This document shows, piece after piece, positions 34,301 to 45,835 of a stretch of DNA of 64,000 nt; the stretch's first letter is position 1; every line of letters starts with the position of its first letter. The translations under genes and the position numbers were made by a program. Source of the DNA: Aphanomyces cochlioides (Eukaryota > Oomycota > Saprolegniomycetes > Saprolegniales > Verrucalvaceae); the NCBI GenBank assembly GCA_019828595.1, contig JAHQRK010000024.1:682001-746000 (forward strand). Direction: 5' to 3'. A model generated the notes under the pieces. That model saw only the letters and a list, made by a program, of their open reading frames with translations. It was not told where the DNA came from and searched no databases.

Positions 34301-35299
34301 TCTAGCCGTGAAGTGTTCAGAATTTTTTGCACTCTCTGAATCTCGAAGCCATCGAGGCTGATTTGGTTGATTCAAGCTGCTGAATAGTCCAACTCACGAA
34401 GTTTGTCCGTTGTTTCCCAGACTACATTCACCAAAATTTTCCCTCAAATGCCCTGCATGTTGGGTATATTTTCCTATTTTCTACTCGCAAATGCAAGACA
34501 AATGGATATTGTTTGGAAATTTTGAAAGATATCTAAAGCGGAGAGAAACTTGTAGACTTCAAGTGAATCCTGTTTGATGACTGCAATCAACGCAATGCGA
34601 ATCCAATTGTCAAGTATTCTTTCTCCTTGCAAGTGATCGATATCGTCGCTCGTGTTGACGGTATTTACATTTCTACTCCACAACTTGGAAACTAGACCAT
34701 GCAAATCTTACATTTTTTGCAATTATTTCCTAGTGGATTTTTTACAGCGCCGATATCATGTTAAATCTGCTCCAAGCCCTTCGACTCCTGTTTTCCAAGC
34801 TATATTTCCATTTCGAGTCATAAACTTGATCATCTTGGATTTCGTGTCAAGGCAGTTGGAATGCCACGTATGGAATTTTCAAGGTTCAAGCCACCTGCAC
34901 AATTTCGCTCTCAGCCACAGTGATACAATTTGTTTGATTTTCCACTACGAAACTTCCACACCAAACTGGAACAACGATCATGATCCTCTGAGTTTCCAAA
35001 GCCTTTGAGAGAAATGTTGAATTGGGATTTGTGCAACTTGTCTGCATAATATATTTTTACTCTGATGGCGTCTTGTATGGCAAACTGAAATTCTTGGAAA
35101 GTTTCATCCCTTGCGGATTACAAGAGGCAGACAATATTTTTTCCTTGGCATAGTCTTGAATGCCACGAAGAGCCTATGAAGATTGCAGCACAAAAATGAT
35201 AGAATCCTGATATTCATTAAGAAGAATTCCACCTTGACGTAAATTACCACTTGAACAAACAGGACGATCACGTCAGTTGATAGAGTCAAACACAAAGTG
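31321..35299. other. Gene-poor region, nothing supported
   Basis: About 4 kb without a recognisable gene, RNA or complete element. ORFs such as 33461-33769 and 34652-35008 (+) have no motifs and no splice partners. The region may contain further decayed copies of the A/B segments, too diverged to align by eye. Confidence 0.3.
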
Positions 35300-35770
35300 A
35301 GCGCTGAGCGAACAGCTATATTGCGAGTAAAGGGCTCTGTATTCGTCATGGGGTTTACTCCTCACAAGTGTGCATTGACTGTATTGGAATAGGGCGGTAA
35401 GCGATGCGGATTCACGGGATGCCATGCTGGAGCTAAGTTCTATGCTGGCGACATGGTCCGACCCGTAAGCGTTGTGCGCAATCAAACCATCGTAGGTGGG
35501 TTAAAACCATGCACAGTTGAGAATTGCACGAAGCGCGCCAAGTCGTACGGGTTTTGCTGGGCTCATGGAGTCGTGAAACGATACGCACAGTCAGTCTGCA
35601 CCAAGAGAGCTCTACAAAATGGCCGCTGCTGGGCACACGGAGGAGGTAAGCAAGAGAAAGTGTGCAAGTTTTGAATCCATATAGGCAAAAGATGCCACAT
35701 GCCCTGCTCGCCTTTGCACAATTCAATACCCGCTGCGCTGCTTATGCAAAGACGCAGTCGACGTAGTAGA
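35300..35770 (+). pseudogene. WRKY19-like zinc-finger pseudogene, copy d
   Basis: Exon relics in the order of the intact copies: NSYIASKGLCIRHG (about 35309-35352), GGKRCGFTGCHAGAK (35391-35435), GGLKPCTVENCTK..FCWAHG (35498-35573), ALQNGRCWAHGG (35609-35644) and a last-exon GKRCHMPCSP block after 35685. A 7-bp deletion removes the GLC codons after AKFY and shifts the frame. A stop precedes the first block, and one Cys in the fourth unit has become Tyr. Intron sites 1, 2 and 3 are still recognisable. It is a dead copy of the family. Confidence 0.65.
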
Positions 35771-36556
35771 ATAGAAATTCCCTTAGTTTATGCTTGTATT
35801 GACGATGTAGTATGGGTTTGAAAATTCACGTGCTGAGCGTAGTCCGCACCAAGATTGACAGCAGACAACATGACGGATCTCCTTTGTCATCTTGAGTAGC
35901 TTGATATACGTGTATCTGCTGGTCTTGCGAAAGGACAAGACTGCTTCGGCTGGATAGCTCAAGTCTCTAGCATGATCTAACTGAGGCCGCCATCCGACAA
36001 TTCGCTTCGGCTGCCCACTAAAAGTGAAAAATTGACCGTTTGTTCTCTTGTTACTTGAACAAGCTAGTTGGACTATTCTCAGTCAAGCTCAACACTCGAC
36101 GGGGCTTTCGTCCATTGCAATGATGGGTCTTGGAGCGATAAAGGCCCAGGCTGGCAATAAATACTCAAACCAGAAAGAAGCGTCAAGAGCTACAAGGACT
36201 CGGAGACTGTGGTTGGCTTCACAGTGGTAAGAAAGGGTAAAGAGGTGTAGCAGCTAACAAAAACCTGTGTATATTCTAGCTTACGCAATTTGGTGGCGGA
36301 AGTAAGCACACTATGAGCCACTGAATCCTTTGTCGAGTACTTGGCTGGGAGTACTGTGGCAAAGTTTGTCTTACTATTTATCCACTTGAACTGACGCCCT
36401 CGACGTAACTGGCGATGGATCTCATAACCTCTACCAAGATGGATGACGGGACCACCATGTTCGAAATCGAATGCTCTTCCACGTGGACAACGCAGACGAG
36501 CAACGTTAGCAGAGCTTGACATGCTTCATTTTCAAATTTGCTGATCTCTCTCAGCA
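35771..36556. other. Spacer between zinc-finger copies d and b
   Basis: No supported gene. ORF 36190-36522 (-) lacks recognisable features. Confidence 0.3.
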
Positions 36557-37143
36557 ATGTCTTGCTCCAAATCGTCGATTCGATTCGTCTTGAACGACAT
36601 TTTTGAGCACGTCATCGAAAAACCGCCTCGTCGTTGCAAGACTATCGGTTGCAACAGCTACATCGCCAGCAAAGGCCTCTGTATTCGCCACGGGGTGAAG
36701 GTATAGTCAGTACACTTCACTCATCCTCAAGTAGGGTGGAAAGCGGTGTGGGGTCACTGGATGCACTGCTTCTGCAAAGATGTATGGTCTCTGCTTCCGC
36801 CATGGTATATGAATTAATATTGACTGGACACTGAAGTCGTCTAGGCGGATCGAAGCCTTGCTCGGTTGAGAATTGTACAAAGCTCTCCAAGGCGTTTGGC
36901 GTCTGCTGGTCCCATGGCGGGGTAAAACAATGTGATCAGGCTGGTTGCGCCAAGAAAGCTTTGAAAAGTGGTCGTTGCTGGGCACATGGCGGAGGAATAC
37001 TGCTCCTCTGTATTTTTTTAATTGACTAAACTATTCTAGGCAAGCGATGCCTCGTAGCCGAATGCAAGAGGCCAGCCTACGCTCGCTTCAATAACTACTG
37101 CTCTCTTCATAGGATGGATGGCCCGCAGAATAGTTTGACGTGA
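36557..37143 (+). CDS. WRKY19-like zinc-finger repeat protein, copy b
   Basis: Four exons (36557-36694, 36735-36804, 36845-36994, 37040-37143) would encode 153 aa. It has five units: CKTIGC..GLCIRH, CGVTGC..GLCFRH, CSVENC..GVCWSH, CDQAGC..GRCWAH and CLVAEC..CSLH, with all zinc ligands kept. Exon 1 (46 codons) and exon 2 (70 bp) have exactly the lengths found in copies c and a. Introns 1 and 2 are GT-AG. The third intron begins GAATAC instead of the GTAC/GTAA seen in copies c, d and e, so it has GA in place of GT. If it is not spliced, the protein ends shortly after unit 4 with a hydrophobic tail. Function unknown; zinc binding inferred. Confidence 0.65.
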
Positions 37144-39357
37144 AATAAATATAATGTTATCTTGATGGTGCAAGCCACTATGTCATGTGGATTTGCTGTG
37201 CAAGTGGTTGTTCATCCGTGTTTAGCTTTAAAGAAATAGTGGCATCGAAGGTAATCGAGTTTAAGGATCTTCACAGATAGAAAGTTTGTTTCAAACCGAG
37301 TTGTGTGCGCAGGTTATTTACGAATAAATAACTGCAACGAAGAGTCCTACAAGACAATAACATCCAAGTGATTTCTCAGCTACAACGTTCACTTGGTCGA
37401 TGTGCTTGCGACTACAAGGCGCATCTGCATCACTTGCCATGAAAGTAGGTTTGAATCAAGCCTCCACCAGCAACGGTGTTTGCAAGGATCGAACGACGAA
37501 AACTGCTTGGACACTTTTCGTCCTCAAAAAATAGACGTGCAGTGTCCTTCCTCGCTCTTCAAATTGTTTTAGCCATGGTCAACATGCAATTCATACTTTG
37601 ATCGCAAGACATCAATATCCAGTGGGAAGACCATTAGCGTAGTAAATGCATTTGGTACAATTCACGTCAATCCTCCAAACGACTGAGTCATCCATGCGAT
37701 TTGTTTTCCGTTTACTTGAAGCGACTTGACCGATTCACCATGCTCTGATGCAACATCCAGGGATTTTAGCATTCTCGTACAAAGCTCAGATTGCGAATGT
37801 CGGCGAGCCATATCTCTCCTTTGGTCCTTTGGCGTATGAGAAATAACATGTCGAGCAGTATGAGACGGCAATGTTGTCGAGTGTCTGATCCAAGGTGAAA
37901 AGAGCCATCTTGTCATTCAAGGAACAATCCGTCTGAATTACAAGTATAATGGACAATTTCACCATATAGACACGATATCAACACCAATCCTGGGGTGATT
38001 TCTTGATGATATGATGGAAGACCGCTGTGGTCTGCGGAGATTCTATGAAAGCTGAAAGGCATGTCTTGTTGAAAACGACATTTGCCATGGCGCATTCCTC
38101 ATAGGGCTGTCAAATTTGTGACGAGTCAACCACTGACCGCAAAGATATCGCAAAATGCCATTGTTGATATTGAGCGAATGGTTTCAATGATTGCAAGCAA
38201 TTGCGAGAGTCCATGGTATTTGCCTTGACTTGCAGCTCTTTCCTAATATTTCAAAGAGTTTATGGTACACATAAAATGGCCCAAGTATACGCAAATGCCT
38301 GAGTGGGTCATGAACAACGCAACAAAGATGTCTCGGAAAGGTTAGGAAATTCATCGGAGGTCACATTGCGTTCTCGATGGGCGAATAGCATCTTGACATC
38401 AATTTGCTCTTCTCGGCTTCACTCAAGAACTCTCTGCGATTTCATCGCCAAGATCGCTACGTAGACACAACAAACAAGTGCTGACATGGTCCAAACGATC
38501 CTAATTCGTACCTGAGTAGTCGACGGAAATGCAGCAAATCTTGCCAGGGGTGTGTAGTGTCGACATTCAGCAACCCCACGGTTCAATACAATGTGGTTTG
38601 CCCAAAGATAAGAGGGGAAAGTCGATTTAGTTGTCGCAACAACGGCAAGAAAGACGACAGGCATCGGATGCTGGTCGGGACTTTACAAAACTCCGTGAGC
38701 TGAATTTTATGCCAAGTATTCATTCATCCACCCACGTTCAATTCGTCGTCGATACTGCGGATCTAGTCATCAATTCATGCAGCATGCTGCTCGGAAGAGA
38801 CACATACAATCATTTCGCCTCTGGATCACACGCTCCAAGTCATGTCGGCTCGTCCGACGCTGTGTGGTGCCTCCCATCCATCCAGCTTTGAATATCCATA
38901 TCGTGACATCAAGAGCTCCTCTTTCTCGCTGCGGCCAAGGGAATGGATGTGCTTAGCTGTGGGAGGCTCACCAGCTCCAACATGCTCAGTGTGTCTCGCG
39001 AGTCGCGACCATTGTGCTCCCCTACTCACTGTCGAAATGTGGGTGCGTGCCCTGATTTAAGGAACCAGTGGCGTCAGAGTTGCAAGAGTTGTCGAAGAGA
39101 TAACGAAACCAACAGCTGGAAGAAAGAGCTGGGAAAGGAGGGACAACTTATCGAAGACCATAAAGTTGGCCATGCCCTGTGGAGATCCAAGTCTATATGT
39201 GCTCAAAGTCGCAGAGTCACAGTGCCCCACCATCCCCCACAACACTGTGACGTTGTGTCTTGAACGGATCGACGGACGCAAGACGTTCGAAATCGAAGTA
39301 CGTAGTATCTGAAGCCGCTAGTGGAGCCAAGAAGAGATCAATTTGCATTTCGCCTCC
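37144..39357. other. Gene-poor spacer between zinc-finger copies b and c
   Basis: 2.2 kb without a supported gene. ORFs at 37662-37916 (-), 38419-38664 (-) and 38943-39263 (+) have no recognisable family features. Confidence 0.3.
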
Positions 39358-39918
39358 ATGTCTCTAGCGAAAAACTCTATCGGGTTTCTCCTCACCGACG
39401 ACACGCCCGTGATATCTCCCCACGCGAATCGAACATGCAAAATGGACGGCTGTCGAAGCTACATTGCCAGCAAAGGACTCTGCATTCGACATGGCGTATG
39501 CTCACCGACAATCCGATTTGTATCTTCATTGTACGACTAGGGCGGGAAGCGATGCACCGTCGAGGGATGCATGGCGGGAGCCAAGAACGATGGTCGCTGC
39601 TGGCGCCATGGCGGTTCGAGAGCTTGCATTGTTCAAGACTGCACGAAGCGACGCAAGTCCTTCGGACTTTGTTGGGCCCACGGCGGCGTAAAGCAATGCG
39701 CGCAACTGCAATGTACGAAGAGGGCACTGAAGAGCGGCCGGTGCTGGGCACATGGCGGTGGTAGTCAAAGCAGACTTGGAGCCTCTTGAATAATCCATCC
39801 CGTAGGCACTCGATGCCAAGCCCCCAATTGCACGAGACTCGCTCTCAAGCGATGCAACGATCGATGCACTCTTCACTCGGAGGTGCAACCGATGCAGTCA
39901 AGCTCAAGCCGCTCATGA
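39358..39918 (+). CDS. WRKY19-like zinc-finger repeat protein, copy c
   Basis: Three exons (39358-39495, 39541-39760, 39806-39918) encode 156 aa. The leader MSLAKNSIGFLLTDD matches copy a (KLTIAFLLNDD). Five units follow: CKMDGC..GLCIRH, CTVEGC..GRCWRH, CIVQDC..GLCWAH, CAQLQC..GRCWAH and a last CQAPNC..CTLH. All ligands are present. Exons 2 and 3 of copy b are fused here, with HGGS read through without an intron, while introns 1 and 3 are kept. The C-terminus ends in a Ser-rich tail. The ATG at 39358 is chosen because it aligns with the leaders of the other copies and gives the same 46-codon exon 1 as copy b. Confidence 0.75.
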
Positions 39919-40508
39919 GAGGCGCGTTGAAGTTCAACTAGGCTTCACTGATGCATGGTAATGCGTGGGATTGATGTAGTTGTTCAATTCTTCGGTCGGT
40001 AATCCCATCTCTTCTGCGAATCGCGATGACCACGCATGAAGCACGATGTTTCCATCGGACCGAGATTTCATCAGGCTATCTTGTGCGACTTTACCTCGAA
40101 AGGGAGCAGTCAAAATTGTGGAACGGTCTGCGTTGTTCGATGACTCGCAGACTGCCATCTCAGCGACGATGGCACCGAGGTCTTCTCGTTGGACGACACG
40201 ACGAACGCAGTGGTTCCTTGATAGACAAATGCATTTCACAAATGAGTAACTTTGCACTCGCCCTGCAAGTTATCAAGCTTCATGAGTGTGCGATAGGCAG
40301 GCAAGCGATGTACAGTTGCGGGATGCAGTCCCCCTCAAAATCCTATTCCAAACCTATTCTTCACCGTGAGCTGATCAGACTATTCATTCCTTCACGACGA
40401 GGAGGCGAATCACTTACTCTCCATAGGATATTCAGGAATTATTCATTTCCCATGAGCTTGCTCTAGAGCAAGTTATTCGAGTAATTCAATCGAACCATGG
40501 AATGTGTA
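39919..40508. other. Spacer with zinc-finger relic
   Basis: No gene. Around 40306-40345 the bases GGCAAGCGATGTACAGTTGC match the start of zinc-finger exon 2 (GKRCTVAGC), a short isolated relic of another copy. Confidence 0.4.
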
Positions 40509-40752
40509 TTATGCATTGAGCTTACGCCTGTTCCTTCTTGATGATCTCTTGCACATCGCATTGAGCATGATCTCTTGGACATCACATACGCCCCATAGCT
40601 CAGCGTTTTCTTTCAAAAATATCTGCTGCTCGAAAGTCTGCGGAGAAATTCCACGATGGCGGTCAGAGAGGGCAAATTTGGTTAGGGAGAATAGACGTTC
40701 ACACATGTTGGACGTCGGACGTATGAAGCGGCAGTCAAGTACATTGGTACAT
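40509..40752 (-). pseudogene. hAT transposase C-terminal relic, copy 2
   Basis: The minus-strand frame reads DCRFIRPTSNMCERLFS, then KFALSDRHRGISPQTFE and IFLKENAELW, matching the relic at the left window edge over about 55 codons with conservative changes. The open frame continues about 25 codons past the domain and stops at 40509. No upstream transposase domain or terminal repeat was found. Dimerisation-domain-only fragments suggest either two decayed copies of one element or a conserved host exon derived from it. Confidence 0.6.
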
Positions 40753-41287
40753 ACAGTGTATCATCCGCATGGGCCGATTTGAACCGCTTCTTCGCAAAGC
40801 TTGATTTTTTGTTTTTGATTGGCTAAAATTGCTCATTCCTTAATAATGATTGGGTATTGTCTTTGTCACCCAAATTTGTATTTTTTACCAAAATCGAATT
40901 CTATTCCAAATCGATTCGATCATACTGAAATCAAGTATAAATGGAATGTATGGCAAACGTCCCAAATTAATTACACGTGTGTTTGGGTGTGCTTTGCGTA
41001 AATTAGGTAAATACTCGATTCTGATTGGCTGAGCGATTTGCAGATCGAAAAATCGATACATTTCGGACCCCCCTTACAATTTCGCATGAAATTGACAATA
41101 AAAATATCGTAAATTATTCATCTTTAGCGAATTATCTATTTGCATGAATTTGCTATTGCATTATTCATTTGAAGTAAAAGAGTTGATGAAGAATTATTTT
41201 CTTTGTAAGAGCGTTTACTTTTATCTATTTTATTCATTGATGAAAAATATATTTTTTTGGAATTATTATTTGAGGGGGTCTGCCGGG
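40753..41287. other. Strongly AT-rich spacer
   Basis: No gene. ATTGGCT boxes near 40819 and 41022 and long A/T runs around 41100-41275. Confidence 0.35.
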
Positions 41288-41690
41288 ATGTCCTGCGGGG
41301 GCGAAGCTGGTCTTTGTTGGATACATGGTACTGATCTATAAGACGAGCGCAGTTGGTACATAGATGTAGGCGGCTCCAAGGCATGCATCATTGCTCATTG
41401 CACGAAACGATTAAAGTCTTTCGGTCTCTGTTGGACTCACGGAGGCGTGAAGGGCTGTGCGCAGCCTGGCTGTATGAAAATAGCACTCAAGAGTGGTCTA
41501 TGTTGGGCACATGGCGGAGGTACTGATGGGAAGTACATTCGATAGATAGACCGCATCTACATAGGCAAACAATGTCTCGCGGCGAACTGCCGCCGACGTA
41601 CCTATGCTCGGCTCAATGACTGTTGCCAAATCCACTGGAAGTCGAATGCCAGATCTCACAGGCCCCTTCATGATCCTCAATCTAGTCCGG
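41288..41690 (+). pseudogene. WRKY19-like zinc-finger pseudogene, copy e
   Basis: The 5' exon and the first unit are missing; AT-rich sequence lies directly upstream. Exon 2 survives as GCPAGAK then a deletion that shifts the frame before the CW-x-H ligands. Exon 3 is intact: GGSKACIIAHCTK..GLCWTHGGVKGC..GLCWAHGG, with a canonical GTACTG donor at its end. The last exon after 41570 encodes GKQCLAANCRRRTYARLNDCCQIH. It leads directly into duplicated segment B copy 2. Confidence 0.65.
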
Positions 41691-44680
41691 AATAATTCAA
41701 ATGTATCGCGGTCGCCATTCGCTGCACATGGCCGCCAGTTGCCACTCTGCGCTTCTCGCCATTGTCGGGTCAATCAAGTCCCCATGCTCTGGGAAGTAAG
41801 AAGCTCTTGATCATGGCACGCACCGACCACCCACATTGGGTCCCGTCAACATGAACATTTGTTGATGGGAGAGCGGTGAGGAGGACGATTTCGCAACGCA
41901 TTCTGCGATCGACTGCGTCAATGATGAAACAAAGTCATTTCGCCTTCTTGGGAGTACAGTTTAGAAGAGTGGGCCATTGGGAATCCTGGTTCCGCTCAAC
42001 AGCTCGTTGGAGAATGTCGTGGTGATCATGGCGCGCATCGACCAGCCGTTTGCCCACAGTTGGTCCCGACAACATGAATTTTTGTTGATGGGAGAGCGGT
42101 ACGAGCAAACATCGACTGCGATTCCACAAAATCATTGCTTTTCGTCCAACAGGATGGACATTTTCTAAGACTTGAGAAGCATGGCAGCGCAAGTTCATAC
42201 CAGTTTAGCCGTGAGATTTCCGTCCAACTCGGATATATTTCGATTAAGTTTGACGCCGACGAGCGATGAGCTGACCATTCGGCTTCAATCCATGCTCACG
42301 CTGAAGATTTGGTATGAAAGATTGTGCTCATAGTGTTTTCAAGCACTCTTCGCGTTCTTGGGAGTACAGTAGAGAAGAGACGCTCAAGTGTTCCATGAAG
42401 ACAGGTGGTTGTGACTCTCTTCACTCTTGTATGGAACTGATTTCGATTGCAGGGCGATGGACTTGACGTTGTTACTGAGAATCGCCAGAGCCATTTGGAG
42501 ATACTCCGGAGTATTTCGAGGTAACTAAGCGACCGAACCACTGCTGGCACAGTAGCCCTTGCGCAAGCCAATGGATTCTCCGATTAATTACACTACAGTA
42601 CGCACTATCCATCGAAAAGCAGCGTTACCATCGTCGAGTGATCATCCCGTTATCGAGAAGTCCAAGTCCAAAGATCAAACAAGCACGTGATTCGATGCTA
42701 TCTGCGCATCATGCCAAGCCACGTGAAGTCAGAGTGGCTGGAAGCGCCACTTGATAGGAACGAGTCAATTGAATCTCGGGGAACAAAGACTCAATGCGCT
42801 CTAGACGTCAAATGGAGCCAACGCCCTTGACGTGAGCTCACCGAGAACTATTCGTCTAGGAATGAAGCTTGGTGAACATCCTGACTTTCAACCTTATCTC
42901 CAGAACGCACGCGTACCAGTCTCACGTGACTTCAAGTCGCTGACCGCCCATCGGTTTATACGAGAGACAGCAAACCTTGACATTGCGATCAACGAAACAA
43001 TGAGCTCTTCGTGGAAGGCGTAACTCAAGCTCTGTGTGGAAATCAATATTTTTTTATTGTAGATTGCTGTGAATCATGACGACACACACTATCATTTTTG
43101 TGCTGGAGATTCACAAAGCCAACCGTTTTCATGGCAAGGACTCTTGGCCCTTGCAGTGAGAAAACCATTTAGTCGTGACGAGTCATTATGTTCAAGATCA
43201 AGTACCTCTGGTTATGAAAAAGAGGCATAGTCTCAACGAGGTGACTTCAAGAAATACATTTTGCTCTCACTAATTATTTTGTAGGGTTTCGAGAAATGCT
43301 GAAGCTCTAAATTTTCAGTTATAGGGCGCTCTAAACAGTTAGTCGATGGCCATAACAGCAAGGCTTCAAATTGCATCTTCCTTCCAATATTTGCCAGATA
43401 GTCGATTCAAAGTGGAAGAGTCGACACATCGTCGAAGAGCCCCCCGTTCGCACCAGCGAAATGACGAGTTCGCTTCACAAGACCCATTGGTAGGACAAAT
43501 GGTAGTAGTCCCGCAAGCTGTGGGAGAGTGACTTGTGATTGATTCTGACCGACAATGACTCATTATTAAATATTGCGGGACTATATGAGAGAAGTCATCA
43601 AAGTTTGATGGCATCATTTCAGCTGCAATATCCTTAGCATGGCATTGGGAGAATTTCGAGAATCAATTGAAAAATGCTCTATCTCGATCCCGCAAGTAAG
43701 AGATTCGTGATATTTCGCCGATAATTTTGTGACTACGAGTGATGAAGCCCAGTGAGTGACTCAACAACGGAAATGTTATCGAAATACTTTATCACTGTCG
43801 AATTCACGAGAGAAAGTTTGCTTATAACTTTATCCACCCCTTGAGATTGAAATATTTGAACGCAGTGCGCGTCAAGAGAGTCTTATTGAAACGACGCGTT
43901 ATGTTTGATGACCACGGCAGAGTATGTTTGATCTTACAGGCCCTGTTAACAATATTCAAGAAAGGGAACCTGTTCAGCATCAAGTTGGAGACAAATATCA
44001 CTTTGAAAATGGGCTACTCCCTCAAATGATTTCGTCGACTGTAATAAATGCTCATCCCAAATATCCAACGAAGCAAATATCTCCAGAGGGTTTCATCTAT
44101 GAGTGAAAATATATATCTGCCCGATCGAACTACGAAGTCGAGGCTACAACAGAGTACAAGAAATGAAAAGGAAATTTTTGTCAACGACGATTCAAGGTCT
44201 CCACTGACGAAACCACTGCTTCTTCCTAGTCACAAGAGACAAGTGTTGTGCTTTCAGCAGACACAGCGATATTTTCTTTTGTCCAAGCTGTGGCAAGAGA
44301 TTAACATGGCTCACAACCATCCCTTTCAATCAAGAGAGAATCGCACTCCCCAGTCATCCCATGTATGGCATGCCTCCAATTATTTTTCCACTTTGTCTAG
44401 CGTGACTGCATCAGCCAGATTTATTCCAAACGGTTGGGAAATATGGGAAATATTATTTCTCTATTCGAGATGGTACTGCTTGTAAACTTGTCTGGTTGTT
44501 TTCACACGTCGAAGGAATTTTCGTTAGCTCGGCTCAATTCTTGATTATGTTTGTGGACACAGCAAGTTCTGTCATTGTAGCGGCGGTGCAAAGACCATTC
44601 ACCAGTTTCCCACATCCAATTCCAGTTTGTGTTTTTGATTCACATCTTTGGGTTTGATAGTACCGATTGATCCAACCACT
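41691..44680. repeat. Diverged duplicated segment B, copy 2
   Basis: Partner of 27570-29720, about 40% longer. Within it the block GT(c/a)CCGTCAACATGAA.ATTTGTTGATGGGAGAGCGGT near 41847 recurs near 42065 (GTCCCGACAACATGAATTTT..), so part of it is duplicated in tandem. Plus-strand frames near 42832-43022 and 43590-43690 resemble those of copy 1 but are interrupted. Gene identity unknown. Confidence 0.5.
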
Positions 44681-45188
44681 GAAACCAGCCAACCAAGTAT
44701 TTTATGTCGTCTCTGATTCTCGTACAGGTCGTTTTGTACATCAAAACCGAAGTACCGTCAGAGAAAGACTGCGACTACTTTATTTGACTTGCGGCGTTGA
44801 AGCCAACATGAAATGGAAAATGTCGTAAAACAATTTGAAGGACACTGCCCGTCTATTTTTTGACAACGAAAAGCGTCCAAGCAGTTCTTATCGTTCCATC
44901 CTTGCAAACACCATTGCTCGTGGAGACTTGATTCAACCTACTTTCATGGCATATGATGCAGATGTGCCCTCTAGTCGCAAGCACATCGACCGAGTGAACG
45001 CTGCAAAATGAGAAATCACTTGTGTGATGGGGGGGGGGCGTGTGCGGAAGGAAACTCACACACTCACACAAGAATTTGTCGGTCAAAGGCTCATTATGAG
45101 ACTTTCGACCTGCAAGCGTTTTGAGAATGCAAAGGGTACAACGAACGACTCGGAGTTTGCAAGGCTTCGAGTGGTAAAAGGTTGGGAT

Positions 45189-45221
45189 AAAAGGGGGAGG
45201 TGTTTCGAGGCCCGTCGAAAC
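45189..45221 (+). repeat. Polypurine tract and putative LTR start
   Basis: AAAAGGGGGAGG at 45189-45200 is directly followed by TGTTTCGAGG, with a 7-bp inverted repeat GTTTCGA / TCGAAAC (45202-45208 and 45215-45221). A purine tract then TG is the usual boundary between a retrotransposon's internal region and its 3' LTR. Neither the LTR end nor a partner LTR could be found by eye. Confidence 0.35.
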
Positions 45222-45835
45222 TCGCGTCAAAACTCACTTCGAGCGCTGGTTAAGGGCTATTCACAAGATCACAGTACAAGGGGGTCGCTGGCACACCGGG
45301 CACAACAACCAAAAACAGGATCACGCAGCCGCAATGAAAGTCGGTCGTGCGCTCCAAAACTAGCTGTCTTGGATTGGGGTACTTCTTCGAACAGTTGAAG
45401 CTGCTGACCTTAGGTCATACACGACAAAGCGGAAGTGAATTCAAAGGTTAACTATCTACTCGACTTTTCTCTATTCTGGTCCATTGTTTCTATATCGTTT
45501 CTGCTCGCTCTCTTTACCGCAGCGTCCCCCAGCATTGGTCAAGCTTCATCTGTTACTTTTTTGCTGCTTGTTGGTTGGCCCTCGTGCTTTCATCTGTCGA
45601 GGATGTGCCATCGCGAGGCAATCGGTTGGCTCACGCTTCGGTGGTGGCGCTCTACAGTCATGTGAATGCGCGCGTTCTTGTTTTCTGTGTCTTCTGCATC
45701 ATGCTTCATCACAAGCCACCCCGGTCAGGGTGCGACTCGCAAGAGTGAGCGCCGACCAACAACCTTCTTCTAGTCACCCAACCTTGTAACACTTGGCAAG
45801 AGTCATCGACCAATCTTGAGTCTTCACTTTTCCCT

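Noticed and set aside
40819..41030. ATTGGCT boxes as promoter of zinc-finger copy e
   Set aside because: Copy e is a pseudogene lacking its 5' exon, and the AT-rich context makes ATTGG hits likely by chance.
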